Shown here piece by piece: positions 23,396 through 30,184 of a stretch of DNA of 64,000 bases (the stretch's first letter is position 1; each line of letters opens with the position of its first letter). Source of the DNA: Roseomonas alba (GTDB taxonomy: Bacteria > Pseudomonadota > Alphaproteobacteria > Acetobacterales > Acetobacteraceae); assembly GCF_019430885.1 (NCBI RefSeq), contig NZ_JAHYBZ010000007.1, forward strand, positions 1 through 64,000, given 5' to 3'. Position numbers and translations under genes: made by a program. The notes below the pieces were generated by a model. It was not told where the DNA came from. It worked only from the letters and a program-made list of their open reading frames with translations, and did no database searches.

Positions 23396-23988
23396 GCGCC
23401 AGCGCCCTTGCCGTTCGGCTTGCCCTTCTTCGGTGTGGTGCGCCGGAATGCCGGTGGGATGTCCATGCCGTCACTCCCAGCAGCACCGCACCAGCCCTCA
23501 TCCCATGCGGCACGACGGGCATCGCCCGCGGCGAACGGGTTCTCGGTGACCTTGCGGCCCGCGGCGGCCGCGGCGGCGCCCTGCGCACGCGCGGAGAGCA
23601 ATTCCTCCGCGGTCGGCGCGGCAGGCGCTTCCGGCGGCGCATCCGACGCGGCGGTTTCGGCCTGCTCGTCGCCCGGCGGCCTCGGCGGGTCGGGCATGAA
23701 GCGCTTGCGCGCCGCCTCGCCCAGCGGCGTGCCGTCCAGCATGCCGAGGGCCGCGCGGTAGACGTCGCAGAGCGCCTGCCATTCCTGGCGGTCGGCCTCG
23801 GCCATGCGGCGCTCCTTGATCATGGCGCGCATGACCTTCGGATCGAAGCCGGCCGACTTCGCTTCGGCGTAGATTTCCTTGATGTCTTCCTGCAGCGCGC
23901 GCTTCTCCTCCTCCAATCGCTCGATGCGTTGGATGAGGCTTTGCAGTCGCGCGGCCGCGATGCCGCCGGGTTCCGAATCCTGCGTCAT
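23392..23988 (-). CDS. GapR-like DNA-binding protein fused to an RMF-like tail
   Basis: A 198-residue protein. Residues 10-85 match the GapR (DUF2312) family: Ile-Gln-Arg-Ile-Glu-Arg-Leu-Glu-Glu-Glu-Lys, Asp-Ile-Lys-Glu-Ile-Tyr-Ala-Glu-Ala-Lys and Gly-Phe-Asp-Pro-Lys-Val. In Caulobacter GapR clamps overtwisted DNA ahead of forks. A Pro/Ala linker (95-130) leads to residues about 133-182 with Asn-Pro-Phe, Arg-Arg-Ala-Ala-Trp-Asp-Glu-Gly-Trp, which resembles ribosome modulation factor/CrpP-type modules. It is coupled to dnaB by an ATGA overlap. Confidence 0.88.
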   Translation of the reverse strand: MTQDSEPGGIAAARLQSLIQRIERLEEEKRALQEDIKEIYAEAKSAGFDPKVMRAMIKERRMAEADRQEWQALCDVYRAALGMLDGTPLGEAARKRFMPDPPRPPGDEQAETAASDAPPEAPAAPTAEELLSARAQGAAAAAAGRKVTENPFAAGDARRAAWDEGWCGAAGSDGMDIPPAFRRTTPKKGKPNGKGAGA

Positions 23989-25484
23989 TCCTGTCCTCCA
24001 GGCGGCGTGTCACCGCCACCTTCCTGTTCGTCGAAGAACCACGTCAGCCGATCCGCCCAGCGCAGGCGCACCGTGCCCGTCGCACCCTGGCGGTGCTTCG
24101 CGACGATCAGCTCACCCACGCCGGCGGTATCGGCCAGCGCGCGGCGCCACGCATCGGTGCGCTCGGCGAGCTTCTCTTCCTTCTCGGTCTCCCGCCGCTT
24201 CGGCGGGTTGGCCTTGAGGTAGTATTCCTCGCGGTACAGGAACGCGATCACGTCCGCGTCCTGCTCAAGGCTGCCGGAATCACGCAGGTCGGACATCACG
24301 GGGCGCTTGTCCTCCCGCTGCTCGACCGCGCGGGAGAGCTGCGACAGCGAGATGACCGGCACGTCGAGCTCGACCGCGAGCCCCTTCAGATCCGCCGAGA
24401 TGGCGGTGAGTTCCTGGTTGCGGTTGCCGCCCTGCCCGCCCTCGGTCCCCGGCGAGAGGAGCTGCAGGTAATCCACCACGATCAGCCCCAGGCCGCGACG
24501 CGCCTTGAGCCGCCGCGCGCGGGTGCGGATCGACGCGACGGTCGGGCGTGCGCGCGCATCCCAGGTGATCGGTAGCGCGGCGACGGCGCGGTTGGCTTCG
24601 ATGAAGGCGTCGGTCTCGCGCTGCGACAGGCCGCGCCCATGGTTGCTGCCGGGGTCGAAGACGAAGGCGCGGAGCACGGCCTGCAAGGGCAGGTTCGCCT
24701 TGGCCGCGACCATGCGCGCCTGCACCTGGTAGGACGGCATCTCGGCACTGACGAACAGCACCGGTTCCTGCTGCGCCGCCACGCGCGCGGTGATGCCGGC
24801 GGCGAGCGCCGTCTTGCCCATGGCGGGGCGCGCGCCGATCAGGATGAATTCGCCGCCGATCATCCCGCCCTTGAGCCGATCGAATCCGCGATAGCCGCTG
24901 GCGAGCCCGACGAGGCCACCCTTCGCTTCGACCGCGCGGAAATGCGCCGCTTCGACCTGGGCGGCGATGGCGGAGGCGTCGGCGAGATCGCCTTTGCCGC
25001 GGCCCTTCGCCTGCTCGCCGAGCGCGAACAACGACGATTCCACGCGTTCCAGCGCGGCATCGGCATCGACGCCGGCCTCGGCGCCGAAGGCGAGGTTCAC
25101 GGCGACCTCGCCCGTGTTGATCAGCTCGCGCCGCAGCCAGGCATCACGGATCACGCGGGCATAGGCGTCGGCGTTGATGATGCCGACCATCGCGGAGAGG
25201 AGCTGCGCCAGATAGGCCGGGCCGCCAGCATCATCCAGCAGGCCCGAGTGTTCGAAGTCCTGCCGCAGGGTGACGACGTCGGCGAGCTGCCCGGTATCGA
25301 TGCGGCGGGCGATCGCGGCGTAGATCGTGGCGTGGACGGCGTCGGCGAAGTGCTCGGCGCGCACGATGTCCGCGACGCGTTCATAGGCCTTGTTGTTGGC
25401 GAGCAGCGCGCCGAGGAGGGCCTGTTCGGCCTCGAGGTTCGCAGGGGGCGTGCGGAGGGACAGGCCGATGACGGGGTCGGTCAT
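23985..25484 (-). CDS. dnaB: Replicative DNA helicase (DnaB family)
   Basis: A 499-residue hexameric 5'-3' helicase. The N-terminal domain (12-115) has Asn-Leu-Glu-Ala-Glu-Gln-Ala-Leu-Leu-Gly-Ala-Leu-Leu. The RecA-like domain has Walker A Gly-Ala-Arg-Pro-Ala-Met-Gly-Lys-Thr (217-225) and Walker B Leu-Ile-Val-Val-Asp-Tyr-Leu-Gln (334-341), followed by Ser-Leu-Ser-Gln-Leu-Ser-Arg and the Asp-Leu-Arg-Asp-Ser-Gly motif. It ends with the Lys-His-Arg-Gln-Gly-Ala-Thr-Gly segment. Length fits chromosomal DnaB, so the phage brings its own helicase. Confidence 0.96.
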   Translation of the reverse strand: MTDPVIGLSLRTPPANLEAEQALLGALLANNKAYERVADIVRAEHFADAVHATIYAAIARRIDTGQLADVVTLRQDFEHSGLLDDAGGPAYLAQLLSAMVGIINADAYARVIRDAWLRRELINTGEVAVNLAFGAEAGVDADAALERVESSLFALGEQAKGRGKGDLADASAIAAQVEAAHFRAVEAKGGLVGLASGYRGFDRLKGGMIGGEFILIGARPAMGKTALAAGITARVAAQQEPVLFVSAEMPSYQVQARMVAAKANLPLQAVLRAFVFDPGSNHGRGLSQRETDAFIEANRAVAALPITWDARARPTVASIRTRARRLKARRGLGLIVVDYLQLLSPGTEGGQGGNRNQELTAISADLKGLAVELDVPVISLSQLSRAVEQREDKRPVMSDLRDSGSLEQDADVIAFLYREEYYLKANPPKRRETEKEEKLAERTDAWRRALADTAGVGELIVAKHRQGATGTVRLRWADRLTWFFDEQEGGGDTPPGGQE

Positions 25485-26278
25485 GCGGGCACGTCCCGCA
25501 GCAGGTCGCCTTGGCGCTGGGCCTCTTCGATGCGGCGGCAGGCGGTGTCGAAATATCGTTCCTCGATTTCGACGCCGATGAATGGATGGTGGCGCCGAAC
25601 CGCTATGACACCGGTTGACCCGGCACCCATGAAAGGATCGAGGACAGACTCACCCGAGATCAGCGCGAGCCGCGCGAAGCACCAATCGATGAGCGCTTCC
25701 GGCTTTTGCGTCGGGTGTACCCGCTGCTGACCAGACGTCACCTCATGGCGTGCCGCACTGCCTACGCAGACACCGTCCCACAGCAGCCGAAAGATGCGCA
25801 TCGGCCGCGGCGGATCATCGTTGATCCACGCAGCCTCACCATCTCCCTGGTCTCGAACTTTGCCCGTCGGAACCTTGTCCCAGATCAGCCATGAGCCGGT
25901 CGGCAGTCGATCGGCAAAGCGATGCGCACCCCACAACAGGACCCGGTCTGCCGCCACGATCCAGGGAGCGGGATCAAAAGGCCCGTCATCGCCCGCGATG
26001 CCTTCGGGATGCCGCACACCGATGCCGGTGCTGTTCAGGCCACCAGCAACGCGCCGTGCGCGCTGGACATTGGCTATGGCACGTGCGCCGCATCCAGGCG
26101 GCGTGACCGCGCGGAGACCGCCTTTGCCAAGCACATTCGTGTTCTGCCGCTGGCCATAGGGCGGATCGCTGATCACCGCGCCCGGACGTTGGAGCGTCGG
26201 CACGATCTCCCGGCAATCACCGAGATACAGCGTGGCTAAGCCGATCTGCTCGCGCCGCTTCCATGGCACCGCGCTCAT
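25481..26278 (-). CDS. DNA methyltransferase, beta-class (N4/N6)
   Basis: A 265-residue enzyme. The catalytic Ser-Asp-Pro-Pro-Tyr-Gly lies near the N-terminus (37-42) and the SAM-binding Asp-Pro-Phe-Met-Gly-Ala-Gly-Ser-Thr-Gly near the C-terminus (214-223), preceded by His-Pro-Thr-Gln-Lys-Pro. This permuted order is the beta class, the same class as CcrM. The middle (60-180) would be the target-recognition region. No restriction endonuclease is adjacent, so it is a solitary enzyme, perhaps for protection or regulation. Start at the ATG overlapping the previous stop. Confidence 0.92.
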   Translation of the reverse strand: MSAVPWKRREQIGLATLYLGDCREIVPTLQRPGAVISDPPYGQRQNTNVLGKGGLRAVTPPGCGARAIANVQRARRVAGGLNSTGIGVRHPEGIAGDDGPFDPAPWIVAADRVLLWGAHRFADRLPTGSWLIWDKVPTGKVRDQGDGEAAWINDDPPRPMRIFRLLWDGVCVGSAARHEVTSGQQRVHPTQKPEALIDWCFARLALISGESVLDPFMGAGSTGVIAVRRHHPFIGVEIEERYFDTACRRIEEAQRQGDLLRDVPA

Positions 26279-26520
26279 ACCCGCCGCGCCCCGTCGATCG
26301 GGGTGGGCCATTCCTGCACCTGGCGCTCGGCATCGGCCTGCGCGTCGGGCAGGTGGACGTAGACGTCGTTGGACACGATCGCCGGCTCGGCCGAGCAGGG
26401 CAGCATGTCGACGATCCAGGCCCAGCCGCCGCGGAACGAGACGACGCGGGCCTCGCCCTGCAGTTCCTCACCGCAGCGGGCGATCCATCCATGGGCGTCG
26501 TGGCGCCAGGTGAGGGTCAC
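26275..26520 (-). CDS. Small protein, unknown
   Basis: An 81-residue protein starting with GTG in a GTGA junction with the GcrA-like gene. Beta-rich, with Thr-Leu-Thr-Trp-Arg-His, Trp-Ile-Ala-Arg-Cys-Gly and Trp-Ala-Trp-Ile-Val-Asp segments and an acidic helix at the end. The Trp/Gly spacing suggests a small barrel. No family recognised; tight coupling to the methyltransferase may mean functional association. Confidence 0.65.
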   Translation of the reverse strand: MTLTWRHDAHGWIARCGEELQGEARVVSFRGGWAWIVDMLPCSAEPAIVSNDVYVHLPDAQADAERQVQEWPTPIDGARRV

Positions 26521-27353
26521 GCCGCCTGCCCTCCCCACGCGAATGTGCTGCGCGTGATGCGGTGCTCCCCGGCGTCAGGATCGCGGGAACGGCTGAACGC
26601 GCGCGCGGCGTGTTCGGCGCAATAGACGCAGGGCGTGTCGTCCGGCCGCACGCGCACGGCGGCGCCGCAGAACACGCCGGTTGGCCGCTCGGCATCGCCC
26701 CACATCGGCCAGCGGCAGGCGCGTTCCCCTCGCTGGACCGAAGATCCCCCCGACCGCGATTGCGTCGCGGCCGGGGGTAGGTCACGGGAGGAAACGCCAG
26801 ACACATCGCCGCCGGGCTCGCCGACGACACCCGGTGAACCTGCCGGGCCAGGATCGCCGGCCTGCGCCGGGATGGGGTGGGCCGCGGCAGCAGGGGCCGA
26901 CGAGGCGGGATGAGGTGCCTCGGCCCGCAGGCGCGCCGTGGCGGCCTGCGCCCCGGCCAGCGCGGCGGCGCCACGGGCGCTCAGCGACCCGACGCCGCCG
27001 CTGCGGGGCAGCAGGGCGTCCCGTGCCGGCAGGCCGAGGCGTCCGATCGTCTCGGTCACCGTTCTTTCCCCGATGCGCAGAGCGGCGGCGATCTGCGGCC
27101 GCGTCTTGCCCCTGCTGTGCATGACCGCGACGGCGCGGTCGCGGTTGTCGCCAGGCGGCAGGATGGGCGATGCGACGATCGGCGATGGCCGGGGCGTCAG
27201 GCGCAGGCGATGCGCCTTGCCGACGACAGCGGACTTCGAGAGATTCATCCGCCGCCCGATCTCGGCCGTGCTGTGCCCTTCGTCCCACAGCACGCGCAGC
27301 CGCGCGATGGCGTCATCGGACCAGGCATCGTGGCGCGTCTTCGGCATGATCAC
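26517..27353 (-). CDS. GcrA-like regulator with an additional HTH segment
   Basis: A 278-residue member of the GcrA family. Residues 10-58 show the DNA-binding part: Trp-Ser-Asp, Leu-Trp-Asp-Glu-Gly-His-Ser, Glu-Ile-Gly-Arg-Arg-Met, Ser-Lys-Ser-Ala-Val-Val-Gly-Lys-Ala-His-Arg-Leu, then Arg-Pro-Ser-Pro-Ile. The C-terminal module keeps Cys-Arg-Trp-Pro, Phe-Cys-Gly and Tyr-Cys-Ala-Glu-His, which in GcrA contacts sigma-70. Residues about 70-108 add a second helix-turn-helix (Thr-Arg-Pro-Gln-Ile-Ala-Ala-Ala-Leu-Arg-Ile-Gly-Glu-Arg-Thr-Val). Start GTG at 27353 (GTGA junction) or ATG at 27347. Confidence 0.85.
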   Translation of the reverse strand: MIMPKTRHDAWSDDAIARLRVLWDEGHSTAEIGRRMNLSKSAVVGKAHRLRLTPRPSPIVASPILPPGDNRDRAVAVMHSRGKTRPQIAAALRIGERTVTETIGRLGLPARDALLPRSGGVGSLSARGAAALAGAQAATARLRAEAPHPASSAPAAAAHPIPAQAGDPGPAGSPGVVGEPGGDVSGVSSRDLPPAATQSRSGGSSVQRGERACRWPMWGDAERPTGVFCGAAVRVRPDDTPCVYCAEHAARAFSRSRDPDAGEHRITRSTFAWGGQAA

Positions 27354-27823
27354 CCTTCCCCGTCCTGCGGCGCGTCGCCGTGCAGCAACGCGCCGACCGC
27401 CTGCATGCAGGCCGCCTGGAGCTCCAGCAGCTCATCCGCGATGCGCTGGCGTTCGGCGGACGACAGGCGCGAATCCTCCATCGCGGTCGCCCAGGCGGCG
27501 CCGACATCGGCGGCATTGCGGAACACCTCCGCCAGCGAACGGTTCACCGGTCCGGCACCGCCGCCGATCGGCATCAGCCGATACCCGGCCAGGCGCGCGA
27601 GAACCTGCGTGACACGCGGCTGTGCCACGCAGCGTTCGAGGTCCGCGATCACGTCGGCCTGCGGCATCCGGTCCGGCTTGTGAGGGTTGTAGGTCTCGGC
27701 GAGCGTCGAGAAGTGCAGGCGCGTGACCGAGGCCGCGGCCTCGACCCCGCCAGCATCCTCGACCAGCGCGCGCATCGCAGTCTTGATCGCCGCCCGTTCG
27801 GCGGGGGCAAGGAGCGAGGTCAT
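27350..27823 (-). CDS. CII-like phage regulatory protein
   Basis: A 157-residue protein, first gene of the minus-strand replication operon. Residues 10-75 contain a helix-turn-helix of the phage regulatory CII/CP76 type, with the hallmark Tyr-Asn-Pro-His-Lys-Pro-Asp-Arg-Met-Pro followed by Asp-Val-Ile-Ala-Asp-Leu-Glu. The rest is helical. Family members activate or tune early transcription after infection. A strong hairpin lies about 110 bases upstream. Confidence 0.75.
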   Translation of the reverse strand: MTSLLAPAERAAIKTAMRALVEDAGGVEAAASVTRLHFSTLAETYNPHKPDRMPQADVIADLERCVAQPRVTQVLARLAGYRLMPIGGGAGPVNRSLAEVFRNAADVGAAWATAMEDSRLSSAERQRIADELLELQAACMQAVGALLHGDAPQDGEG

Positions 27824-27934
27824 GGGCGGGCCTCCGAAGGGTTATGGATGCGTGGGGCGGGAGGCGCCGGCATGGTACGCGGGCGATGGATGCAGCCCTG
27901 ATCAGAGCCCCCGACAGGGCGGCGACACGCGGTT

Positions 27935-27970
27935 CCCCGGGCGGCGGCGGCATGGCGCGGCCGCCCGGGG
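27935..27970. terminator. Perfect 11-bp GC hairpin
   Basis: CCCCGGGCGGC (27935-27945) pairs with GCCGCCCGGGG (27960-27970) around a 14-base loop. It lies in the gap between the divergent CII-like gene and the plus-strand gene at 28013. No U-run follows, so an attenuator or insulating terminator is possible but not certain. The rest of this 189-base gap shows nothing else clear. Confidence 0.55.
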
Positions 27971-28012
27971 GGCGTCACCATGGGGAGTGCCAACCCACCC
28001 ATGGAGACCTGC

Positions 28013-28270
28013 ATGCCGGACATCACCGATGCGGCGCGCCTGATCGCGTTGGAGAAGGCTGTCCTTCTCATGGCGAGCTGCCTGCCCGACGAGGAGATCG
28101 AGTACGTTGCCGGCGGCCTGTTCCACGAAGCAGGGAAGGCGGACCGGCGGTTGCCGTCCAACGACACGGCAGATGGCGTGGGGTTCGGCCCGGTCATGGC
28201 TGCGGCACTCGACCGGCTGCACGACGCGCTGATGGATTTGCGGCGATCAGCGCCGCGGCCCCGGGGCTGA
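28013..28270 (+). CDS. Small acidic protein, unknown
   Basis: An 85-residue protein. The ATG at 28013 has GGAG eight bases upstream; two earlier in-frame ATGs (27980, 28001) lack a site. It is predicted to be helical: Asp-Ala-Ala-Arg-Leu-Ile-Ala-Leu-Glu-Lys-Ala-Val then Leu-Pro-Asp-Glu-Glu-Ile-Glu-Tyr-Val. No family recognised. Its last 77 bases overlap the end of a convergent small gene. Confidence 0.65.
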   Translation: MPDITDAARLIALEKAVLLMASCLPDEEIEYVAGGLFHEAGKADRRLPSNDTADGVGFGPVMAAALDRLHDALMDLRRSAPRPRG

Positions 28271-28520
28271 TCGACCCGCGCCAGGCCAGCCAGGCCAGGG
28301 TGCCACGCATGATGGCGGCGCGTTCGGCATTCACCTGCCGATCGACCGCGAGGCGGATGGCGGCGATACGTTCGGCATACGACATCCGCGGCGGCGGTGG
28401 CGCGGGCGGGGCGACGCGCGGCAGCGTCGGGGCCGGTACCGCGACGGCGGGCGCGGCCCTGCGCGGGCGCCAGAACAGGGCTGCGCCCAGCAGGGCGCCG
28501 ATGATCCCGCGCCGCTTCAT
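28194..28520 (-). CDS. Small membrane-anchored protein, unknown
   Basis: A 108-residue protein with Lys-Arg-Arg followed by a short hydrophobic segment (residues 5-17), a Pro/Ala-rich linker (22-45) and a basic helical C-terminal domain. This layout suggests an inner-membrane anchored or exported protein. It overlaps the plus-strand gene at 28013-28270 tail to tail, so one of the two may not be expressed; both have plausible composition. Confidence 0.5.
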   Translation of the reverse strand: MKRRGIIGALLGAALFWRPRRAAPAVAVPAPTLPRVAPPAPPPPRMSYAERIAAIRLAVDRQVNAERAAIMRGTLAWLAWRGSISPGAAALIAANPSARRAAGRVPQP

Positions 28521-28588
28521 GCCGCGCCTTCCCGTTCACCTGCCGGTTGCGGCAGGATGGGGTCTTGTCGGGATGCGAGGGCGGCGGG

Positions 28589-29056
28589 ATGCGGGCGATG
28601 CTGGTGGCGGTCGTGCTGGGCCTGCTCGGGGTCGCCGCCCAGGCACAGCAGCCCGCCGACCCGCAGCCACCCGCCTGGTGGCCGTCCGCCGGCAAGCTGG
28701 GGATTACCGGAATGGTGCAGTCCCGCGCCGGCGGATGCCGCATGTCCTTCCTGGTGCTCAACAACACCCGGCAGGATTTCCGCGACATCTCCGTCACCCT
28801 GATCGTCGAGGCGCGCAATCAGCCCGGTATCGTCACCGACGTGACCTTCCGCTTCGCCGATGCGGGCGGGGCGAGGGAGGCGCAGGGCTGGATCAACGGC
28901 ACCTGCCCGCGCAATCCGCGCGTCGAGATGCGGGAGGCGCGCTGTTCCACCGGCCCGCTGGCCTTCCAGGATTGCCTGTCGCTGTTTCAGCCCGTCGAGC
29001 CGCCAGCCCGACAAGGGCGGGAATTGGTGCGGCTGCGCGTGGTGGAGCCGCGATAG
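28589..29056 (+). CDS. Secreted small protein, accessory
   Basis: A 155-residue protein. The ATG at 28589 is preceded by a GGCGGG-type site and begins a signal peptide (Leu-Val-Ala-Val-Val-Leu-Gly-Leu-Leu-Gly-Val-Ala-Ala-Gln-Ala) with cleavage expected near residue 20. The mature domain is beta-rich with Asp-Ile-Ser-Val-Thr-Leu-Ile-Val-Glu and four cysteines, so disulfides are likely; it resembles an immunoglobulin-like fold. Its stop TAG directly abuts the ATG of the lipoprotein gene, so the two form an operon. Confidence 0.75.
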   Translation: MRAMLVAVVLGLLGVAAQAQQPADPQPPAWWPSAGKLGITGMVQSRAGGCRMSFLVLNNTRQDFRDISVTLIVEARNQPGIVTDVTFRFADAGGAREAQGWINGTCPRNPRVEMREARCSTGPLAFQDCLSLFQPVEPPARQGRELVRLRVVEPR

Positions 29057-29881
29057 ATGGCCGCACTGCGAAGCGTGATGGCCGCGCTGGTAGTGCTGGC
29101 GCTCGCTGGGTGCGATGGCGGCGGGCGGGCGGCCGTCAGCGATATCCCGAGTCCCTACGACGCCCCGAAGCCGCTGCAATCCAAGCCGCTGACGCCGCCA
29201 AGGGCGCCCCCAATGCCACGCCATCCCGCGGCCGGCACCGATGTCGCGATACGCTATCGGCGCCGAGGCGAGCCGGAGCCGATCGAGGACTTCATCACCA
29301 TCCGCCACGTCGATGCCAAGCGCGACGCCGACGGCACCATCCTGCTCAAGAGCATTCGCGCATGGAGCGATGCAGAAGACCGCGAACGGACCTTTGCCGT
29401 GAGCAGCCTGGTCATGATCAACCATGCAGGCGAGGAGATCACCGGTCGCGCCGGCATTCAGTACTGGCTGCGCTGTATGACGGGCATTGCCACCGAGGCA
29501 GACCATGAGGCCGCCGGCATCGAAGCCTCGGACACGGAGGCGGCGGACGAGAGCGAGCTGCTCGTCGCGAAGCTGCGCCGCCCAGTCTGGATCCGATATC
29601 GGGATGGCGAGGGCGCTTTGACTGAACGTCGCATCACCATCACCGCGCTGGGTGGCGGCCGAGACGACGACGGCCCTTACGTGACGGCTGTGTACGCCTA
29701 TTGCCACCTGCGCAAGGCGGCGCGGTCCTTCCTGGTGGATCGCATGGAAGCGATTGCCGACATTCCCGCAGATCTCCACGAGGTCGACGCCGATGCTGTT
29801 GAACGCTGGCTGCTTGACCATGTCGCGCCGCCCAACAGGCGGGGACGAGGCACACGCAGGAACGATAGCCCGCACGGCTAG
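29057..29881 (+). CDS. Lipoprotein with two WYL-like domains
   Basis: A 274-residue protein. Residues 1-18 are a lipoprotein signal with lipobox Leu-Ala-Gly-Cys (C19) followed by a Pro-rich linker. Residues 62-125 and 176-235 look like two WYL domains: each has Ile-Arg-Tyr-Arg near the start, and the second keeps Tyr-Ala-Tyr-Cys-His-Leu-Arg followed by Arg-Ser-Phe-Leu-Val-Asp-Arg. WYL domains normally sit in cytoplasmic regulators and bind ligands or nucleic acids, so an envelope location is unusual. The position next to the immunity region suggests superinfection exclusion or conversion. Confidence 0.75.
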   Translation: MAALRSVMAALVVLALAGCDGGGRAAVSDIPSPYDAPKPLQSKPLTPPRAPPMPRHPAAGTDVAIRYRRRGEPEPIEDFITIRHVDAKRDADGTILLKSIRAWSDAEDRERTFAVSSLVMINHAGEEITGRAGIQYWLRCMTGIATEADHEAAGIEASDTEAADESELLVAKLRRPVWIRYRDGEGALTERRITITALGGGRDDDGPYVTAVYAYCHLRKAARSFLVDRMEAIADIPADLHEVDADAVERWLLDHVAPPNRRGRGTRRNDSPHG

Positions 29882-30117
29882 GCCGCCTTCGCGCCAGATG
29901 CGGCCTTCGCGGCCGCGAAGAAGTCGGCATGCGTGAGGACGACAGGCGGATTCAGCCGCGCCGCTGCGTCGATGACCTCAGGGATTCGCCGGCTCGGCAC
30001 ATAGCCACCCTTCAGCCATCCCCATACGGTGCCCTGGCTCGTTCCCAGGGCCCGCGCCATGGCGTTTTGCCCGCCAAAGGCTGCGACGAGGCGTTCAAGG
30101 TGCGGTGCGTGTGCCAT
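29878..30117 (-). CDS. Cro-like repressor
   Basis: A 79-residue protein divergent from the CI-like gene. Residues 7-52 form a helix-turn-helix with Gly-Gln-Asn-Ala-Met-Ala-Arg-Ala-Leu-Gly-Thr-Ser-Gln-Gly-Thr-Val-Trp-Gly-Trp-Leu. The recognition helix and the Tyr-Val-Pro-Ser-Arg-Arg-Ile-Pro ending are typical of YdaS/Cro antirepressors. ATG at 30117 is chosen because the best promoter predicts a transcript starting only about four bases upstream; ATG codons further out would lie in the -10 region. It overlaps the end of the lipoprotein gene by four bases. Confidence 0.88.
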   Translation of the reverse strand: MAHAPHLERLVAAFGGQNAMARALGTSQGTVWGWLKGGYVPSRRIPEVIDAAARLNPPVVLTHADFFAAAKAASGAKAA

Positions 30118-30119
30118 GA

Positions 30120-30158
30120 CAGGGACCATAATAACCGCTACTGGCGGTTTCTCGTCAA
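30120..30158 (-). promoter_or_regulatory. Promoter of the Cro-like gene
   Basis: On the minus strand, TTGACG (30158-30153) and TATTAT (30133-30128) are near-consensus -35 and -10 boxes, with 19 bases between them (18 if TTATTA is used). The predicted transcript starts around 30121, leaving a very short leader before the ATG at 30117. The operator palindrome fills the spacer. Confidence 0.75.
30133..30149. promoter_or_regulatory. Operator O1 (AACCGC-N5-GCGGTT)
   Basis: A perfect 6-bp inverted repeat with a five-base spacer (TACTG), placed between -35 and -10 of the Cro-like promoter in the intergenic region shared with the repressor gene. The same architecture recurs at the second promoter (30709-30725), so it is the likely binding site of the CI-like and Cro-like proteins. 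Confidence 0.8.
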
Positions 30159-30184
30159 CCGGCATTCATGGTCCTAGGCGGCCC

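Noticed and set aside
24639..25730. Plus-strand frame over dnaB
   Set aside because: Antisense shadow of a clearly conserved helicase gene.
30029..30184. Repressor start upstream of 30185
   Set aside because: The extra codons would cover the operator and the divergent Cro-like gene; ATG at 30185 fits the HTH start.
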